The notes below the pieces were generated by a model that did not search any database, had not been told where the DNA came from, and saw nothing but the letters and a program-made list of their open reading frames with translations. This document shows, piece after piece, positions 1 through 5,340 of a DNA stretch of 10,047 bases. Position 1 is the first letter of the stretch. Each line of letters opens with the position of its first letter. The position numbers were made by a program, and so were the translations under genes. The stretch lies in contig WQUN01000191.1 of the NCBI GenBank assembly GCA_009782085.1, forward strand, positions 1-10,047, read 5' to 3'. Source of the stretch: Bacillota bacterium. GTDB lineage: Bacteria > Bacillota > Clostridia > Lachnospirales > WQUN01.

Positions 1-1
1 T

Positions 2-670
2 TTGATGGGGTACGCCTGGGCGGACGACATTGTCCACATACCTTACGGGCTCATGAGTTTCGAGTGGGGCAAGATGTCCACGCGAAAGGGCCGCGTGATA
101 AAAATGACGGATATTCTGGACGAGGCTGTGAAGAAAACCAAGCAAATAATTGAGGAAAAGAACCCCGAGCTTCCGGACAAGGACCGCGTGGCGGAGATGG
201 TCGGCCTCGGGGCGGTGACTTTCGCCCAGCTTTACAACAACAGGATAAAGGACGTGTCGTTTTCCTGGGAGCGCTACCTGAACTTCGACGGGGAGACCGG
301 GCCGTACCTGCAATACGCCTATGTGAGGACATGCGGGGTGCTGGAAAAGGCCGAGGCAGTATACCCGGGATATGACTATCCCGAAACCAACTACGCGATG
401 TTAAGCGACGAGTATTCCTTCGAGGTCATAAGAAGGGCGGGGGAATTCCCCGGGAAATTGATCGAGGCGGCGGAAAAGTACGAGCCGTATATAGTTTCGC
501 GGCATCTGATAGCGCTGGCGCAGGCTTTCAACAGATTTTACCATGAAAACCCGGTCGTCGTGGAGGACGAGAAGCTGAGAGGCGCGCGGCTGGCGCTGAC
601 TTCCGCCGTAAAGACGATATTGGGCAAGGGCTTGGGGATTCTGGGGATAGCCAGGCCGGAAAAGATGTGA
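2..670 (+). CDS. argS: Arginyl-tRNA synthetase, C-terminal part (5' end outside window)
   Basis: Charges tRNA-Arg with arginine in the cytoplasm (class I aminoacyl-tRNA synthetase). The gene runs in from the left edge, so the first visible codon is internal; about 222 residues remain of a protein that is usually 550-600 long. The KMSKS-type loop is visible as KMSTRKG at visible residues 24-30. Next comes the helical DALR-type anticodon-binding region with the family signature GETGPYLQYAYVR (about 97-109). The C terminus (GILGIARPEKM) resembles the usual ArgS ending, so the 3' end looks intact and stops at TGA 668-670. No T-rich terminator follows directly; an imperfect palindrome begins a few bases downstream. 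The identification is firm. Confidence 0.97.
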   Translation: MMGYAWADDIVHIPYGLMSFEWGKMSTRKGRVIKMTDILDEAVKKTKQIIEEKNPELPDKDRVAEMVGLGAVTFAQLYNNRIKDVSFSWERYLNFDGETGPYLQYAYVRTCGVLEKAEAVYPGYDYPETNYAMLSDEYSFEVIRRAGEFPGKLIEAAEKYEPYIVSRHLIALAQAFNRFYHENPVVVEDEKLRGARLALTSAVKTILGKGLGILGIARPEKM

Positions 671-678
671 CGGCGCGC

Positions 679-790
679 GGGCTATCGCAATTCGCAATAA
701 AAACGTGTACAAGCGCCTCACGAAAATGTCAATCGATGGACATAACTGTGAGGTATCATATTGCGATTTCGTTTCAATTCGCGATAAACC
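679..790. repeat. Degenerate palindromic intergenic element
   Basis: This stretch is an imperfect inverted repeat centred at about 734.5. The inner core is ATGTC-A-ATCGAT-G-GACAT (726-743), with one mismatched pair. Outside it, CCTCAC (716-721) pairs with GTGAGG (748-753). Further out, TATCGC (683-688) pairs with GCGATA (781-786), and GG (679-680) with CC (789-790), all on the same centre. In addition, the 14-base words CAATTCGCAATAAA (688-701) and CAATTCGCGATAAA (775-788) form a direct repeat differing at one base. No T run follows the hairpin, so it does not look like an intrinsic terminator for argS. It could be the remnant of a small palindromic mobile element, or a structured RNA or operator region. 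Confidence 0.5.
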
Positions 791-809
791 TTCCCGGCTC
801 CTTTGCGTA

Positions 810-815
810 TATAAT
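810..815 (+). promoter_or_regulatory. Possible -10 box for the TM2-like gene
   Basis: A perfect TATAAT lies 27 bases before the start codon at 842. No good -35 hexamer sits 16-18 bases upstream (the region reads AAACCT), so the site is plausible only as a weak or activated promoter. It lies immediately after the palindromic element. Confidence 0.3.
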
Positions 816-841
816 GAAAAGAAAACAAAGGAGCTGATAAT

Positions 842-1618
842 ATGCAATGTGTGACACATCCGACCAGGGAGGGCGTCAACACCTGTTGCGAATGCGGGAC
901 GTGGCTTTGCGACGATTGCACCATAGAGGCGGGCGGCAGGCTTTTCTGCAGGAAATGCCTGCAAAAGGCACTGGACTGCGCGCCAACCTCCGGCGGCGCC
1001 GCGCCGAGGCCCGCTGACGCGTGGGAGTGCTGCGGAGAGAAGCGCCGCATCAGCAAATTCCTGCTGTTCGTCTGCTCGCTGATTTTGCCCGGAGTCGGCT
1101 ACATGTACCTCGGCCTTATGAAGCGGGGCCTCTTCACTTTGACTTCCTTTTTCGTACTGGTGAGCGTCATAGCGGTCCTGCACATGCCGATCCTGGGCGT
1201 GCTGATATGCATCCTCTGGATCACCGCGTTCTTTGACGGTTTTCACATCAGAAGAAAGCTCGTGGACGGCGTCCGCGTGGAGGACGGGATCGAGGACATA
1301 GCCGCTTTCGTAAGGCGCAACAAGGCCGTTGTGATTGTTATGGCGGCCGTGTTCCTGGCGCTTGGGTTCTTCTCCGGCAATAGCCACTATATGCAGCACG
1401 CCTACATGTACTACGGCGGGGGCGGCGGAATCGCCGATTACGCGGCAATGCGCTCCCCGCTTCGCGGCCTTGCGCCCGTGGCGTTTTTCGCGCTGGGGTT
1501 ATTCTTTTTGGCCAGGGTGTTCCGCAAGTCCCGCTGCAGGCGTGTTTTGAAAACGGACGAAAAAGCCGGACGCAGCCCGGAGGACGGGGCCGGCGGGAAC
1601 GACACGCGGGGACTATAA
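842..1618 (+). CDS. B-box-like zinc finger / TM2-like multi-pass membrane protein
   Basis: A 258-residue membrane protein of unknown function. The N terminus (residues 3-39) is a B-box-like zinc-binding module with C3, H6, C15, C18, C23, C26, C36 and C39 in the spacing C-x2-H, C-x2-C, C-x4-C-x2-C, C-x2-C. A Gly/Ala/Pro linker leads to a CC pair (63-64) and then hydrophobic segments at about 73-91, 98-115, 117-133, 162-178 and 210-227. The first contains ILPGVGYMYLG (81-91), typical of TM2-family domains. A YYGGGGGIADY stretch (190-200) lies between the fourth and fifth segments. The C-terminal tail (about 228-258) is charged and rich in Arg, Lys, Asp and Gly. The start is set by AAAGGAG at 827-833, 8 bases before ATG. 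The gene appears monocistronic, with a strong terminator just after it. Similar zinc-finger plus TM2 proteins occur as uncharacterised proteins in Bacillota; the role is not known to me. Confidence 0.88.
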   Translation: MQCVTHPTREGVNTCCECGTWLCDDCTIEAGGRLFCRKCLQKALDCAPTSGGAAPRPADAWECCGEKRRISKFLLFVCSLILPGVGYMYLGLMKRGLFTLTSFFVLVSVIAVLHMPILGVLICILWITAFFDGFHIRRKLVDGVRVEDGIEDIAAFVRRNKAVVIVMAAVFLALGFFSGNSHYMQHAYMYYGGGGGIADYAAMRSPLRGLAPVAFFALGLFFLARVFRKSRCRRVLKTDEKAGRSPEDGAGGNDTRGL

Positions 1619-1630
1619 GAAGGAAGAAAT

Positions 1631-1682
1631 AAAAAGAGAGGGAACCTTTCGGATCGCGCCTGATCCGGTTCTCTCTCTTTTT
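1631..1682 (+). terminator. Rho-independent terminator of the TM2-like gene
   Basis: A long hairpin starts 12 bases after the stop codon. The left arm AAAAAGAGAGGGAACC (1631-1646) pairs with GGTTCTCTCTCTTTTT (1667-1682) with one G-U pair. The inner stem GGATC (1651-1655) pairs with GATCC (1662-1666). The T run that closes the right arm makes this a canonical intrinsic terminator. The A run on the left means it could also act on the minus strand. Confidence 0.88.
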
Positions 1683-1806
1683 CTCGTTCGCGTTATGTAT
1701 TCCGTTGTTTCCCCGATCCGTTTCTCGCTCCGTGCGTCTATGTACGTTTATCCCGGATAATAAGAGCTATCACATCACCCCCTGGAAGGGACGTTTTTAT
1801 TAATTT

Positions 1807-1862
1807 AAGGGGTTTGCGCGCCGGGAAGTCTCGGTTGCCAGGATGCGCAAGCCCCCTTTTTT
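1807..1862. terminator. Hairpin terminator, probably bidirectional
   Basis: AAGGGG-T-TTGCGC (1807-1819) pairs with GCGCAA-G-CCCC (1845-1855) and is followed on the plus strand by T6 (1857-1862). Read on the plus strand it is a textbook terminator shape, but no plus-strand gene precedes it other than the TM2-like gene, which already has its own. Read on the minus strand, it lies 27 bases beyond the stop of the small Met-rich gene and is followed by a weaker UUAAAUUAAU tail. It most likely ends that gene. The rest of 1683-1889 holds no gene I can support. Confidence 0.6.
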
Positions 1863-1889
1863 CACAGGTTCGCGCGGAAGCCGGATCGA

Positions 1890-2051
1890 CTAGCAGAACA
1901 TTCTTCCGCCGGACATCATCATCATGAGGAGAAATAACATCATCGAGTTTTCGCCGCTGAACATCCCCGGGTTGAAAATCATCATCATGAGCAGGATCAT
2001 TAGCATGTCGTTCCCTTGGGCGGGCGGAACTCCTACGCCGAGTGGGTTCAT
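1890..2051 (-). CDS. Small methionine-rich hydrophobic protein with an internal repeat
   Basis: A 53-codon gene, supported by a perfect AGGAGG (2059-2064) 7 bases before ATG at 2051. The stop is TAG at 1892-1890. Fourteen of the 53 residues are methionine. Two hydrophobic stretches, residues 16-26 (MLMILLMMMIF) and 37-46 (MMLFLLMMMM), are joined by a Gly/Pro/Asn/Ser-containing linker and preceded by a Pro/Gly-rich N terminus. With an offset of 21 residues the two halves align as M-x3-LLMMM-x5-MF, so the protein is an internal duplication; the DNA shares a 14-base exact repeat (1915-1928 and 1978-1991). There is no signal peptide with a charged n-region, and the only positive residue is R50. 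It may associate with membranes or bind metal through Met and the final Cys, but this is inference. It lies 133 bases downstream of hisI on the same strand, so it could be read from the his promoter or its own. I do not recognise the family. Confidence 0.68.
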   Translation of the reverse strand: MNPLGVGVPPAQGNDMLMILLMMMIFNPGMFSGENSMMLFLLMMMMSGGRMFC

Positions 2052-2184
2052 CAAAAAACCTCCTAAAAGTGTTTAGACCCCGAAAATCATCCGAAGTAGC
2101 TTTCACGCGTCGTATGTGGGACGGATTTTCCAAGATTCTAATACATCTTATGAGGAGGCCGTTGTTTGTTGCATGTACCCAATA

Positions 2185-2553
2185 CTAAATGTACCGATAT
2201 TTGTTTTCCGTGTCCAGCTCTCTGTAAAAGCACGTCCTGTTCCCGGTGTGGCAGGGCACGCCCGTCTGCTCGATCAGAAGCAAAAGCGAGTTCTCCTCGC
2301 AGTCGTAAAAAATCTTCCTGACGGTCTGGAAGTTTCCGGACGTCTCCCCCTTCAGCCAGAGCTTTTTGCGGCTCCGGCTGAAATAGTGGGCCTTTCCCGT
2401 CTCGATCGTAAGCGCCAGGGACTCGCGGTTCATATAGGCCAGCATCAGGACGTCCTTGGTTACATAGTCCTGGGCTATCGCGGGGATCAGGCCGTTCTGG
2501 TCAAAATGCAAAAGCTCCGTGATATTGCCGGAACCGTTTTCAATCCCGTTCAT
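2185..2553 (-). CDS. hisI: Phosphoribosyl-AMP cyclohydrolase
   Basis: Opens the adenine ring of phosphoribosyl-AMP to give ProFAR, the third step of histidine synthesis. The 122-residue length matches a stand-alone HisI with no fused HisE domain. Visible family motifs are LMLAYMNRESL (36-46), HYFSRSRKKLWLKGETSGN (56-74) and CHTGNRTCFYR (101-111), with cysteines 85, 101 and 108 placed as the zinc ligands. The metal-binding segment that is usually DCDxD reads DCEEN here (84-88), with Asp-to-Glu and Asp-to-Asn changes. The start ATG lies inside the end of hisA (14-base overlap), with GAGGGAGG at 2566-2573, 12 bases upstream, a rather long gap. It is the last his gene visible in the operon; no convincing terminator follows it. 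Confidence 0.95.
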   Translation of the reverse strand: MNGIENGSGNITELLHFDQNGLIPAIAQDYVTKDVLMLAYMNRESLALTIETGKAHYFSRSRKKLWLKGETSGNFQTVRKIFYDCEENSLLLLIEQTGVPCHTGNRTCFYRELDTENKYRYI

Positions 2554-3265
2554 AGAGTTCTATCGCCTCCCTCAAATCTATAGCGCCGGTGTACAACGCC
2601 TTTCCTATGATCGCCCCCGCCGCGCCGATCTCCCTCAGCCGCCGCAGATCCTCCTGGCAGGACACCCCGCCCGAGGCGATGATTTCGAGGCCGGTCAATC
2701 TTATCAGGGCTTCCGTCCCGCGTACATTCGGGCCGGACATCGCCCCGTCTTTTGAAATGTCGGTGTATATGACGGTTTGTACGCCCAGGCTTTTGATCTC
2801 CAGGCAAAGGTCGGACGCCTTCACGTCTCCGCTCTCCTCCCAGCCGGAAATCTTTACCGTTCCGTCCAGCGCGTCGATCCCGACGGCGATCCTGTCCTTT
2901 CCGTACTTCCTCAGCGCGTCCGCGACCAGCTCCCTGTTTCTGACCGCCGCCGTTCCCAAAATGACCCGCGACACTCCCAGCTCCATACGCAGGTCTATGT
3001 CCTCCATGCCCCTGACGCCGCCGCCGAGCTGGAGAGGTATCGTTACGCGCGAGAGCATTTGCGCGACGACGCCGAGGTTCGCTCTGCTCCCGCTCCGCGC
3101 CCCGTCCAGATCCACGGAGTGTATCCAGGACGCGCCCAGCTTCTGCCACTGCGACGCGCGGCTTGCAGGGTCGCCGCCGTAAAGCGCCGAATCGTCGAAC
3201 CTGCCGCCGGGGGCGAGCCTCACGCATTTTCCGCCCCATATGTCTATCGCCGGATATATCCGCAT
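2540..3265 (-). CDS. hisA: ProFAR isomerase (HisA), (beta/alpha)8 barrel
   Basis: Converts ProFAR to PRFAR by an Amadori rearrangement in histidine synthesis. The protein is 241 residues, the normal length. It starts MRIYPAIDIWGGKCVRL, which is HisA-like rather than HisF-like (HisF usually begins with an IPCLDV-type strand). The catalytic acid/base pair is visible as D8 (PAID) and D131 (GIDALDG). Phosphate-binding loops are QLGGGVR (79-85), IYTDISKDGAMSGPN (166-180) and IIASGGV (195-201). The ATG shares one base with the hisB TGA stop (TGATG), and its Shine-Dalgarno AAAGGGG (3274-3280) lies within the last codons of hisB, which points to translational coupling. hisH and hisF, usual neighbours of hisA, are absent. 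Confidence 0.96.
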   Translation of the reverse strand: MRIYPAIDIWGGKCVRLAPGGRFDDSALYGGDPASRASQWQKLGASWIHSVDLDGARSGSRANLGVVAQMLSRVTIPLQLGGGVRGMEDIDLRMELGVSRVILGTAAVRNRELVADALRKYGKDRIAVGIDALDGTVKISGWEESGDVKASDLCLEIKSLGVQTVIYTDISKDGAMSGPNVRGTEALIRLTGLEIIASGGVSCQEDLRRLREIGAAGAIIGKALYTGAIDLREAIELYERD

Positions 3266-3852
3266 CACAGAATCCCCTTTGTCGAGCGCGCGCCGAGGAT
3301 TCGCAGGTCGCGGGTCACGGCCTGCTCCAATGCCTGCCCGAAGGCCTTGAAAACGGCCTCGGCCATGTGGTGCCCGTTTTTGCCGGCGAGCGATTTTATA
3401 TGCAGGTTCGCGCCGGCGCTGACGCAGAAGGCGCGGAAGAACTCCTCCACCATTTCCGCGTCCATGTCGCCCAGTTTCCCCGGCGCGAAAGCGCAATTGA
3501 AAGCTAGGTACGGCCTGCCGGAGAAGTCTATCGCGCAGAGCGCCAGCGCCTCGTCCATCGGCACCGTCGCCGAGCCGTACCTGCGTATGCCTTCCTTCGC
3601 GCCCAATGCCTTCGCGAAGGCCAGGCCCAGGCATATCCCCGTGTCCTCGACCACGTGGTGGCAGTCGACCTCCAGGTCGCCGGAGCAGGCGATTTCGGCG
3701 TCGATGAAGCCGTGCCTCGCGGTTTGCGCCAGCATGTGGTCGAGAAAGCCCACGCCGGTCTTTATGGTGTATATCCCCGCGCCGTCCAGTTCTATCCTGA
3801 CCGAGACGTTCGTTTCATTCGTTTTGCGCTCGATTTTTCCGATTCGGCTCAT
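3265..3852 (-). CDS. hisB: Imidazoleglycerol-phosphate dehydratase
   Basis: Dehydrates imidazole glycerol phosphate to imidazole acetol phosphate, using Mn. The 195-residue length fits the monofunctional enzyme without a HisN-type phosphatase domain. Metal and substrate motifs are all present: GFLDHML (35-41), DCHHVVED (63-70), MDEA (99-102), and HHMAEA (161-166). The start ATG at 3852 is preceded by AAGGGGG (3859-3865) with a 6-base gap; that site overlaps the hisD stop codon, and the two genes are 11 bases apart. The last base of its TGA is the first base of the hisA ATG. Identification is firm. Confidence 0.96.
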   Translation of the reverse strand: MSRIGKIERKTNETNVSVRIELDGAGIYTIKTGVGFLDHMLAQTARHGFIDAEIACSGDLEVDCHHVVEDTGICLGLAFAKALGAKEGIRRYGSATVPMDEALALCAIDFSGRPYLAFNCAFAPGKLGDMDAEMVEEFFRAFCVSAGANLHIKSLAGKNGHHMAEAVFKAFGQALEQAVTRDLRILGARSTKGIL

Positions 3853-3863
3853 TTTTATCCCCC

Positions 3864-5171
3864 TTACAGTCTGATTCGGACGGCTTCCGCGTGGGCGGAC
3901 AGCTTTTCCATCTCCGCGAAGGCCGTGACGTCCGCCGCGGCCTGCCTGAGCGCCTCTTCCGAAAAAGATATGACGCTGGTTTTCTTGACAAAATCGTCCA
4001 CGCACAAAGGCGAGAAGAACCGCGCCTTGCCGTCCGTCGGTAAAATGTGGTTCGGCCCGGCGTAGTAGTCGCCCACGGGCTCCGGCGTATAGGGCCCCAG
4101 GAAAACAGCGCCGGCGTTTTTGACAAGCGGGAGGAATGAAAAAGCCTCCCCGACGCAAAGCTCCAGGTGTTCCGGGGCGATTTCGTTCGAAAGGGCGAGC
4201 GCGGCGCGTATGTCCGGCACGACGGCGATTGCTCCGTTGTCGCGGAGAGAGGCCGCGGCGGCCGCGCCTGTCGGGAGCGTCCGGATCTGCCTTTCCAGTT
4301 CCAACTGGACGGCGGCGGCCAGCTCCGCGCTGTCCGTCAGGCAGATCGCGCTCCCCATTATATGCTCCGCCTGGGAGAGCATGTCGGCGGCCACATATGC
4401 CGGGTTCGCCGCGGCGTCGGCTATGACCGTTATCTCGCTGGGCCCGGCGATAGAATCTATGCCGACCTGACCGAAAACGCTCTTTTTGGCCAGGGCCACA
4501 TACAGGTTGCCGGGCCCGACGACCTTGTCGACCTTTTGGACGGTTTCGGTCCCGTAGGCCAGCGCCGCGATGGCCTGCGCGCCGCCAAACTTGTATATTA
4601 TGTCGACGCCGGCGATATGCGCGGCCGCGGCGAGGGCCGGGCTGATCTCCCCGTTTCCGTCCGCCGGCGTGCAGACCGCCACGCTTTTGACGCCCGCGAC
4701 TCTGGCGGGGATGACGCACATCAGCAAGGACGAAGACAGGACAGCCGTCCCGCCGGGCGCGTACGCCCCGACACTTTCAACCGGCGTGACCAGCTGGCCC
4801 AGTATCTCGCCGTTTTCGCCCGTCTCGAACCAGCTCTTTTGCTTCTGGAGGGCGTGGAACTTCTCTATGCGCTTTGCCGCGCGGGCTATTACGCCGTATT
4901 TTTCCGGCTCCAGGCGTTTCGCGATCTCCGCGATCCCGTCGGGATAAAGCACCGCGCTTTTGGCGTCCAGCCTGACCTTATCCCACTTTTCAGTATAGTA
5001 AAAGAGGGCCTCGTCTCCCCGCGTTTTTATGTCCTCGATCACGCCGTCCACGACCTTCTGCGCGTCCCGGATGTTGTCATAGGAGCTTTGGACGCTGTCG
5101 TGGGACTTTCCGGCGGCCTTCGCCAGAAAGGCCCGCCTGTTTGCTTCGGTTATATAGGTGATCCCAATCAT
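3864..5171 (-). CDS. hisD: Histidinol dehydrogenase
   Basis: Catalyses the last two oxidations, L-histidinol to histidine, with NAD and zinc. The protein is 435 residues, the usual length. The family core includes VGPGNLYVALAKK (218-230) and GIDSIAGPSEITVIAD (237-252). The expected zinc ligands are Q267 and H270 (in QAEH), D368 (GDYYAGPNH) and H427 near the C terminus. The catalytic Glu-His pair is E334-H335, in EIAPEHLEL. ATG at 5171 is preceded by AAGGGAGGT (5178-5186) with a 6-base gap. It is the first gene of the operon and is read from the promoter at 5200-5228. hisG, which commonly precedes hisD, is not here; the divergent kinase gene takes that place. Confidence 0.97.
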   Translation of the reverse strand: MIGITYITEANRRAFLAKAAGKSHDSVQSSYDNIRDAQKVVDGVIEDIKTRGDEALFYYTEKWDKVRLDAKSAVLYPDGIAEIAKRLEPEKYGVIARAAKRIEKFHALQKQKSWFETGENGEILGQLVTPVESVGAYAPGGTAVLSSSLLMCVIPARVAGVKSVAVCTPADGNGEISPALAAAAHIAGVDIIYKFGGAQAIAALAYGTETVQKVDKVVGPGNLYVALAKKSVFGQVGIDSIAGPSEITVIADAAANPAYVAADMLSQAEHIMGSAICLTDSAELAAAVQLELERQIRTLPTGAAAAASLRDNGAIAVVPDIRAALALSNEIAPEHLELCVGEAFSFLPLVKNAGAVFLGPYTPEPVGDYYAGPNHILPTDGKARFFSPLCVDDFVKKTSVISFSEEALRQAAADVTAFAEMEKLSAHAEAVRIRL

Positions 5172-5189
5172 GCACAGACCTCCCTTGGA

Positions 5190-5202
5190 ACTGAGGTTCA
5201 GT
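5190..5202. promoter_or_regulatory. Palindromic operator candidate at the hisD promoter
   Basis: ACTGA-GGT-TCAGT is a perfect 5-3-5 inverted repeat. It overlaps the -10 box of the hisD promoter and the expected transcription start, where a repressor would block initiation. An overlapping GAAC-N4-GTTC repeat (5188-5199) shares its bases. No repressor gene is adjacent, so the link to histidine control is inference. Confidence 0.4.
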
Positions 5203-5228
5203 ATATATCATGGCGGCGGAAATGGCAA
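5200..5228 (-). promoter_or_regulatory. Sigma-A-like promoter of the hisDBAI operon
   Basis: On the minus strand, TTGCCA (5228-5223) and TATACT (5205-5200) are separated by exactly 17 bases. The predicted start of transcription is about 20-25 bases before the hisD ATG. Such a short leader leaves no room for a T-box or an attenuator. Confidence 0.7.
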
Positions 5229-5255
5229 GGTTCTGGAATTTGGGTTCATTATTTC

Positions 5256-5284
5256 TTGCGGTTTGCGAATTAATCGTATATTAT
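5256..5284 (+). promoter_or_regulatory. Sigma-A-like promoter of the kinase-dehydrogenase unit
   Basis: TTGCGG (5256-5261) and TATTAT (5279-5284) are separated by exactly 17 bases, divergent from the hisD promoter with 27 bases between the two -35 boxes. The expected leader is about 50 bases and contains a small bulged stem, GGAAGC (5305-5310) with GCTTTCC (5317-5323), just before the ribosome binding site. Confidence 0.6.
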
Positions 5285-5323
5285 TTAATCAAACACTCTG
5301 TATCGGAAGCCCAATCGCTTTCC

Positions 5324-5330
5324 AAAGGAG
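5324..5330 (+). promoter_or_regulatory. Ribosome binding site that sets the kinase start
   Basis: AAAGGAG lies 10 bases before ATC 5341-5343. An in-frame TGA at 5332-5334 rules out any upstream start in this frame, and no ATG, GTG, TTG or CTG occurs in frame before GTG 5416. The GTG at 5416 has no comparable site and would remove the phosphate-binding loop. Confidence 0.6.
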
Positions 5331-5340
5331 CTGACCTTTT

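Noticed and set aside
401..1399. Long minus-strand open frame across argS and the TM2-like gene
   Set aside because: It lies opposite two well-supported genes, has no ribosome binding site or recognisable domain, and its composition is that of an antisense shadow in GC-rich DNA.
2082..2130. Inverted repeat GAAAAT-CAT-CCG / CGGATTTTC between hisI and the small gene, considered as the his terminator
   Set aside because: The stem has a 3-base bulge and a 28-base loop, and no T run follows it on the minus strand.
1738..2133. Minus-strand open frame of 131 codons over the small Met-rich gene
   Set aside because: It is a different frame from the one with the AGGAGG site; its product is Arg-rich and low in recognisable features, typical of a shadow frame.
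2116..2583. Plus-strand open frame with GAGGAGG at 2152 and ATG 2173
   Set aside because: The Shine-Dalgarno-like word is too far (14 bases) from that ATG, and the frame is the complement of hisI with no family resemblance.
3163..3874. Plus-strand frames opposite hisB and hisA
   Set aside because: They are antisense to genes with complete catalytic motifs and have no start signals of their own.
5299..5313. Possible catabolite-response (cre) site in the kinase leader
   Set aside because: TG and CG are separated by three bases instead of four, and the symmetric half is poor, so it does not fit the consensus.
5172..5340. T-box or riboswitch in the his-kinase intergenic region
   Set aside because: The his leader is too short, and the roughly 50-base kinase leader contains only a small bulged stem, without any conserved T-box or riboswitch core.
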